Assembly (NCBI GenBank): GCA_023437285.1
Contig: JAEZGP010000536.1
Span: 1-11,077, forward strand
Direction: 5' to 3'
Origin: Actinomycetes bacterium
GTDB taxonomy: Bacteria > Actinomycetota > Actinomycetes > Mycobacteriales > Micromonosporaceae
DNA: 11,077 bases
Part shown: positions 6,752 through 11,077 of the stretch, in pieces
How the letters are laid out: every line of letters begins with the position of its first letter
Position numbering within the stretch: position 1 is the first letter of the stretch
The notes under the pieces: model-generated
The model's input: the letters and a program-made list of their open reading frames with translations, nothing else
Databases searched by the model: none
Told to the model about the DNA's origin: nothing
Program-made: the position numbers and the translations under genes

Positions 6752-7309
6752 TTATTTCGGGAAGCCCTTCGCGCAGTCGTTCGCCGTCACGAACTGACTG
6801 GCCATGCTGATCTCGCCCAGCTTGGCGTCGGCCACGATCCGGGTCAGCATCGGAGCGAGGCCGGGGTCGCTGACCGATGTCAGCACGGAGACGGCCTTGT
6901 CGACCGACCGCTGCGCCTTCACATCGTCGATCAGTTGCAGCGTCCACGCGCAGACGTTCCAGATGCCCACTGTGCTGACCGCGTCCTCGGGCAGGTAGCG
7001 GGTGTCCTTCGCGCCGGCCTCCATGAATTTCCAGACATCTTCAGGGCTCATTGTGTACGCCGGCGGCCAGGTCACCTTGCTATTGGCATCCACCAGCAGC
7101 GGCAAGAAGGAATCTCTGTTCGTAGCCGCACCACGGTTGGGCGCCTGCTTCTCCTTTTCGGCACCATCTGACGGATTCTCGACGCTCTCGGCGCCCTTAC
7201 CGGGCTCGCTGCTGCCGCTTTGCTTCGGTGAATCTGAGCAGCCGCCAAGTGCGGCCAACGCTACGACGGCCACAGCCGCGACAATTCGGGCCCGCATGTT
7301 TCTGGTCAC
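6752..7309 (-). CDS. Uncharacterised lipoprotein, first gene of the ABC operon
   Basis: 185 residues. The signal peptide (RARIVAAVAVVALAALGGC) ends in a good lipobox, LGGC, with lipidation at Cys24. A hydrophilic Ser/Glu/Lys/Gly linker follows (25-65), then a domain of about 115 residues that I do not recognise. It contains WPPAYTMSPEDVWKFMEAGAKDTRYLPEDA, seen here in pieces around 81-110, and a helical region GIWNVCAWTLQLIDDVKAQRSV around 115-136. Cys120 and Cys179 are the only cysteines of the mature domain and could form a disulfide. GTG at 7309 is preferred over ATG at 7297 because GGGAA lies six bases upstream; the frame extends to 7390 but the extra part would precede the signal peptide. 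It is followed after one base by the adaptor, so it is probably part of the same complex or its substrate-binding component. Confidence 0.8.
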   Translation of the reverse strand: MTRNMRARIVAAVAVVALAALGGCSDSPKQSGSSEPGKGAESVENPSDGAEKEKQAPNRGAATNRDSFLPLLVDANSKVTWPPAYTMSPEDVWKFMEAGAKDTRYLPEDAVSTVGIWNVCAWTLQLIDDVKAQRSVDKAVSVLTSVSDPGLAPMLTRIVADAKLGEISMASQFVTANDCAKGFPK

Positions 7310-7416
7310 TATGGTTCCCAATCTCCCGTGACCGCGGTGCGCGGATCGCCCACCGACGGCATTGAGTCCACTGTGTAGTGCGGCGCGCACGGCGTCCTGT
7401 GGCGCCCCGCCGAGGG

Positions 7417-7474
7417 TCGCGGGTGCAGAGCCCGCGTTGGTCTATATAAACCAACGTCGTCCCTGCACCCGCGA
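7417..7474. repeat. 58-bp long inverted repeat with AT-rich centre
   Basis: The outer arms TCGCGGGTGCAG (7417-7428) and CTGCACCCGCGA (7463-7474) are perfect 12-bp complements. After a 6-base internal mismatch on each side, CGTTGGT (7435-7441) and ACCAACG (7450-7456) form a second perfect 7-bp stem. The centre holds the palindrome TATATA (7443-7448) in otherwise GC-rich DNA. The left arm can instead pair with its neighbour: CGCGGG 7418-7423 with CCCGCG 7431-7436. It lies 26 bp after the secreted-protein stop and 108 bp before the ABC operon, both on the minus strand. A terminator for the first gene is the simplest reading; a palindromic mobile repeat or a binding site is possible. Confidence 0.85.
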
Positions 7475-7499
7475 GTCTAACTGTCGACTTTGGTGGTGC

Positions 7500-7901
7500 C
7501 TACGCCCAGCTGTAGTTCCAGAACGTGGTCCCTCTGAACGATCCGGTGGCGGTGTACCCCCGGTACTGAATCCGCAGGCACGTGCCGGCCAGGAAGTCCG
7601 TGCCGAGGGTGCGGTAGCCCGTGCCCGGCGCGATGTTGTACTTGATCGAGCCGACCACGCTCGCGTCGGTGCACTTGCGCCACCGCATGTCCACGGAGAT
7701 CCCGGCGTCGTTGGTGAACGCGATGTCGTCGCCGTTGTGGTTCTGCACGTACTGCGTCGAGCCGTTGGTGAAGGTCGAGATGCTGGTCGCGGTGCCGCCC
7801 GTGCCGAAGCTGTCCGCCGACGCCGGCGTGCCCGACGTGATGAGCACCGTGAAGATGGTGGCGACTGCGACCGCGGCGGCCGCCAATCTCTTTTTGATCA
7901 C
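7500..7901 (-). CDS. Small secreted two-cysteine protein, unknown function
   Basis: 133 residues with a clear Sec signal peptide: MIKKR, a hydrophobic Ala/Val core and cleavage expected after TPASA at residue 29. The mature protein has about 104 residues, is rich in Gly, Thr, Tyr, Trp and Phe, looks all-beta, and has exactly two cysteines (Cys77 in RWRKCTDAS, Cys108 in LAGTCLRIQYRG) that probably form a disulfide. I do not recognise the family. GTG at 7901 is supported by GGGGAG six bases upstream. It precedes the ABC operon on the same strand but is separated from it by the long inverted repeat, so cotranscription is uncertain. It may be an exported effector, cell-wall or matrix protein; nothing identifies a catalytic site. 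Confidence 0.83.
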   Translation of the reverse strand: MIKKRLAAAAVAVATIFTVLITSGTPASADSFGTGGTATSISTFTNGSTQYVQNHNGDDIAFTNDAGISVDMRWRKCTDASVVGSIKYNIAPGTGYRTLGTDFLAGTCLRIQYRGYTATGSFRGTTFWNYSWA

Positions 7902-7923
7902 TTAACACTCCCCGTGTTTTAAG
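7901..7923 (-). promoter_or_regulatory. Ribosome binding site placed in a hairpin loop
   Basis: In the minus-strand leader of the secreted protein gene, AACAC and GTGTT (plus positions 7904-7908 and 7914-7918) can form a 5-bp stem. Its loop (7909-7913) is the core of the GGGGAG ribosome binding site. A second pairing, CTTAA with TTAAG (7901-7905 with 7919-7923), would also draw in the GTG start. Such a fold could limit translation, but the stem is short and AT-rich. Confidence 0.35.
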
Positions 7924-8171
7924 TTGGTTCGACAGCGTGGATCTTTGTGGCTAGCCGTCGCCAACGCTACGTATCGAAAGACCCTGATAGCAATGTCGCA
8001 AAGGGAGGTTGGCACTCGGGCGCCATGCGTCAATCAGAACTCGGTAGGCGCGTGCACAAAGGCGACCATGTCGCGTGGCGTAGAGAGCGGGATCACTCTC
8101 GAACAGGTGGTGAATCGTTTGACATCGCTCGTTGAGCGACCCACGATTGGGGAGCGGTTCCAGCACTGAGA
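7902..8171. other. Divergent intergenic region of lower GC, no convincing gene
   Basis: 270 bp between the leftward secreted-protein gene and the rightward HTH gene, visibly less GC-rich than its surroundings. An 81-codon plus frame (7924-8169) stops two bases before the HTH gene's GTG and ends in a helix-like LEQVVNRLTSLVERPTIGERF. It has no good ribosome binding site, however, and its N-terminal part does not look like a protein. A minus frame over 7951-8166 overlaps it and is no better. The region must hold the promoters of both divergent genes; I could not pick a clear -35/-10 pair for either. Confidence 0.5.
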
Positions 8172-8474
8172 GTGGTAACCGCAGTACGCCTACGGGGAGG
8201 CGCCTTGTCCACCAATTCTCTCAGCGAAGACGAACGCGCAATTCTGCGGTTGCTGCGCAGCGACCTGAGCGACTCTGAGATCGCCGCCGTGCTCTTCATC
8301 GGCCGAAGGACCGTGCAGCGTCGCCTGAAATCTCTCATGGACCGGGCCGGTGCGAAGAACAGGTTCGCCCTGGGCGAGTACGCTGCCCGCTCCGGTTGGC
8401 TCCCGGATGACCGGCGGCCGGGTGCCAACGCCGTCCGATCCGACATGCTGGCCGCGGACGTCGAGTTCGGCTGA
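8172..8474 (+). CDS. Stand-alone LuxR-type helix-turn-helix regulator
   Basis: 100 residues, essentially only a LuxR/FixJ-type DNA-binding domain at about 16-76: LSEDERAILRLLRSDLSD, SEIAAVLFIGRRTVQRRLKS (recognition helix around RRTVQRRLKSL) and MDRAGAKNRFALGEYAARSGWL. The GRRTVQRRLKSLMDRAGAKNRF stretch matches the C-terminal domains of large actinobacterial LuxR/TrmB-like regulators, but there is no receiver, sensor or ATPase part. Two starts are possible: GTG at 8172 with a poor ribosome binding site, or TTG at 8205 four bases after GGGGAGG, which removes 11 residues and no domain. It is transcribed away from the secreted protein gene and could regulate the divergent intergenic region or itself; that is inference from position. 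Confidence 0.82.
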   Translation: MVTAVRLRGGALSTNSLSEDERAILRLLRSDLSDSEIAAVLFIGRRTVQRRLKSLMDRAGAKNRFALGEYAARSGWLPDDRRPGANAVRSDMLAADVEFG

Positions 8475-8493
8475 CCGGCCCGGCCCGCGCTGA

Positions 8494-8557
8494 CGTGTGC
8501 GAGTCTCCGGTACGTGGTCTTCCCGCATGAGGGGCCACGTACCGGAGACTGCTCACG
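8494..8557. terminator. Strong bidirectional terminator, 16-bp perfect stem
   Basis: AGTCTCCGGTACGTGG (8502-8517) and its exact complement (8535-8550) form a 16-bp stem with a 17-base loop. With one bulge and one mismatch the pairing extends outward: CGTG 8494-8497 with CACG 8554-8557, and GC 8499-8500 with GC 8551-8552. It lies 19 bp after the HTH gene stop and two bases before the leuA stop, between convergent genes, so termination in both directions is the natural role. Confidence 0.85.
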
Positions 8558-8559
8558 AC

Positions 8560-10513
<1,954 letters not shown>

Positions 10514-10533
10514 GTGCCGCACACCCGGGGCGT

Positions 10534-10557
10534 CGCCGGCCCGGCCCCCGGCCGGCG
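10534..10557 (-). terminator. GC-rich hairpin after the Pro-rich protein gene
   Basis: CGCCGGCC (10534-10541) and GGCCGGCG (10550-10557) form an 8-bp all-GC stem with an 8-base loop, two bases after the stop codon of the minus-strand gene at 10559. There is no T-tract. It would separate that gene from the leuA leader. Confidence 0.55.
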
Positions 10558-10558
10558 G

Positions 10559-11077
10559 CTACGGCTGCGGGGTCGTGCCCGGGGTCGGCGACGGCGGGGG
10601 CGGTGGGGCGGCGACCGACAACGGACCCCCGGGGACGATCGGCGCGGGCAGGGCAATGGAGCCCGGCGCCGGGTCGGGGCTGCCGACGAGGGTCAGCGTG
10701 CCGAACGACGTACGGGCCGCGGTGAGGGTGCCGTCGGCCGCGTAGCAGTAGATGCCCGGATCGACCGGGGACGCGAGCGCCGCCGAGTTCGACTCGATGG
10801 AATAGCAGGTGCCGGTCGCCTTCTCCAGCCGCTGGGCCAGGTCGACGGAGAACGGGGCCGCCGGGTCGAGCAGGACGTCGATCCAGTCGGTGAAGATGCG
10901 CTGCACCTTGGGGTCCGTGCCGTTGGTGAGCTTCTTGACCTTCACACAGCCGGGGGTGACGCGGGGCGCCGCCGGGTCGGCGGCGGAGGCGGCCGCCGGG
11001 CCGAGCGCGCACTGGAACAGGCCGGCGGTCGAGCGGAACACGGCGGCGTCGGCGTACCCGCCGAGCAGGCCGCCGGG
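10559..11077 (-). CDS. Hypothetical protein with Pro-rich C-terminal tail (partial, 5' end outside)
   Basis: The frame is open from the right edge to TAG at 10561-10559, giving at least 172 residues; the start lies beyond the window. GTG at 11041 is in frame, but the residues before it (GGLLGGYADAAVFRSTAG) look coding, so I treat it as internal. Visible are four cysteines (in FQCALG, PGCVKV, GTCYSI and YCYAAD), which suggest an extracytoplasmic protein with disulfides. A mixed region around KVKKLTNGTDPKVQRIFTDW and a disordered Pro/Ala/Gly tail (VAAPPPPPSPTPGTTPQP) are also seen. I do not recognise the family. The tail resembles cell-wall-spanning or surface segments, which is only suggestive. 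Confidence 0.7.
   Translation of the reverse strand, partial: PGGLLGGYADAAVFRSTAGLFQCALGPAAASAADPAAPRVTPGCVKVKKLTNGTDPKVQRIFTDWIDVLLDPAAPFSVDLAQRLEKATGTCYSIESNSAALASPVDPGIYCYAADGTLTAARTSFGTLTLVGSPDPAPGSIALPAPIVPGGPLSVAAPPPPPSPTPGTTPQP

Noticed and set aside
7369..7380. CACTGTGTAGTG, a possible operator upstream of the ABC operon
   Set aside because: Only the outer 4 bp on each side are symmetric; a single weak site is not enough.
7443..7448. TATATA as a -10 promoter element for the ABC operon
   Set aside because: No -35-like hexamer lies at suitable spacing on the minus strand, and the sequence is explained as the centre of the long inverted repeat.
7477..7908. Second minus-strand frame over the secreted protein gene
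   Set aside because: His/Arg/Gly-rich shadow; the other frame has a clean signal peptide and a strong ribosome binding site.
7951..8166. 71-codon minus-strand frame in the divergent intergenic region
   Set aside because: No ribosome binding site seen, no recognisable motifs, and it would sit in the promoter region of the secreted protein gene.

Overview
The window is GC-rich throughout the coding regions, uses many GTG starts and packs genes tightly. The content (dnaX, ybaB, recR, purC, leuA, plus several lipoproteins and secreted proteins) points to a chromosomal segment of a high-GC actinobacterium. An RDD protein beside dnaX, many secreted or lipoprotein genes and a 575-residue LeuA would fit a Micromonosporaceae-type genome. 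The family-level placement is inference.

Layout. (1) Positions 1-2592, plus strand: the 3' end of dnaX, an RDD-family membrane protein, ybaB/ebfC, recR and purC. ybaB, recR and purC are nearly contiguous. This block handles replication and recombinational repair, and de novo purine synthesis has been attached to its end. (2) A hairpin that contains both stop codons separates purC from two minus-strand genes: a secreted or lipid-anchored HNH/DUF1524 nuclease and, downstream of it, an 84-residue protein I do not recognise. (3) Positions 3715-7309, minus strand: a four-gene operon read right to left, lipoprotein, HlyD/MacA-like adaptor lipoprotein, MacB/LolD-type ATPase, FtsX/MacB-type permease. 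Junctions are a 1-bp gap, an 8-bp overlap and a 4-bp overlap. This is a MacAB-like exporter of unknown substrate with its own small lipoprotein. (4) Positions 7417-7474 hold a 58-bp long-armed inverted repeat with an AT core, between this operon and a small secreted two-cysteine protein (7500-7901, minus). (5) Positions 7902-8171 are less GC-rich and carry no convincing gene. A stand-alone LuxR-type HTH protein follows (8172-8474, plus). (6) A 16-bp perfect stem terminator separates that gene from leuA (8560-10287, minus). (7) leuA is preceded by a structured leader of about 200 nt. It encodes a 14-residue peptide with four consecutive leucine codons, whose 3' end pairs with a segment further downstream. 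(8) The right edge cuts into a minus-strand gene for a Pro-rich-tailed, probably exported protein.

The most interesting parts are the leuA leader and the island from 3715 to 8474. The leader looks like leucine-responsive control, and its Leu-codon run is also complementary to the leuA ribosome binding site. The island combines an uncharacterised exporter operon, a small exported protein, a long dyad and an orphan HTH regulator. No tRNA, rRNA, CRISPR array, insertion sequence or transposase was seen.
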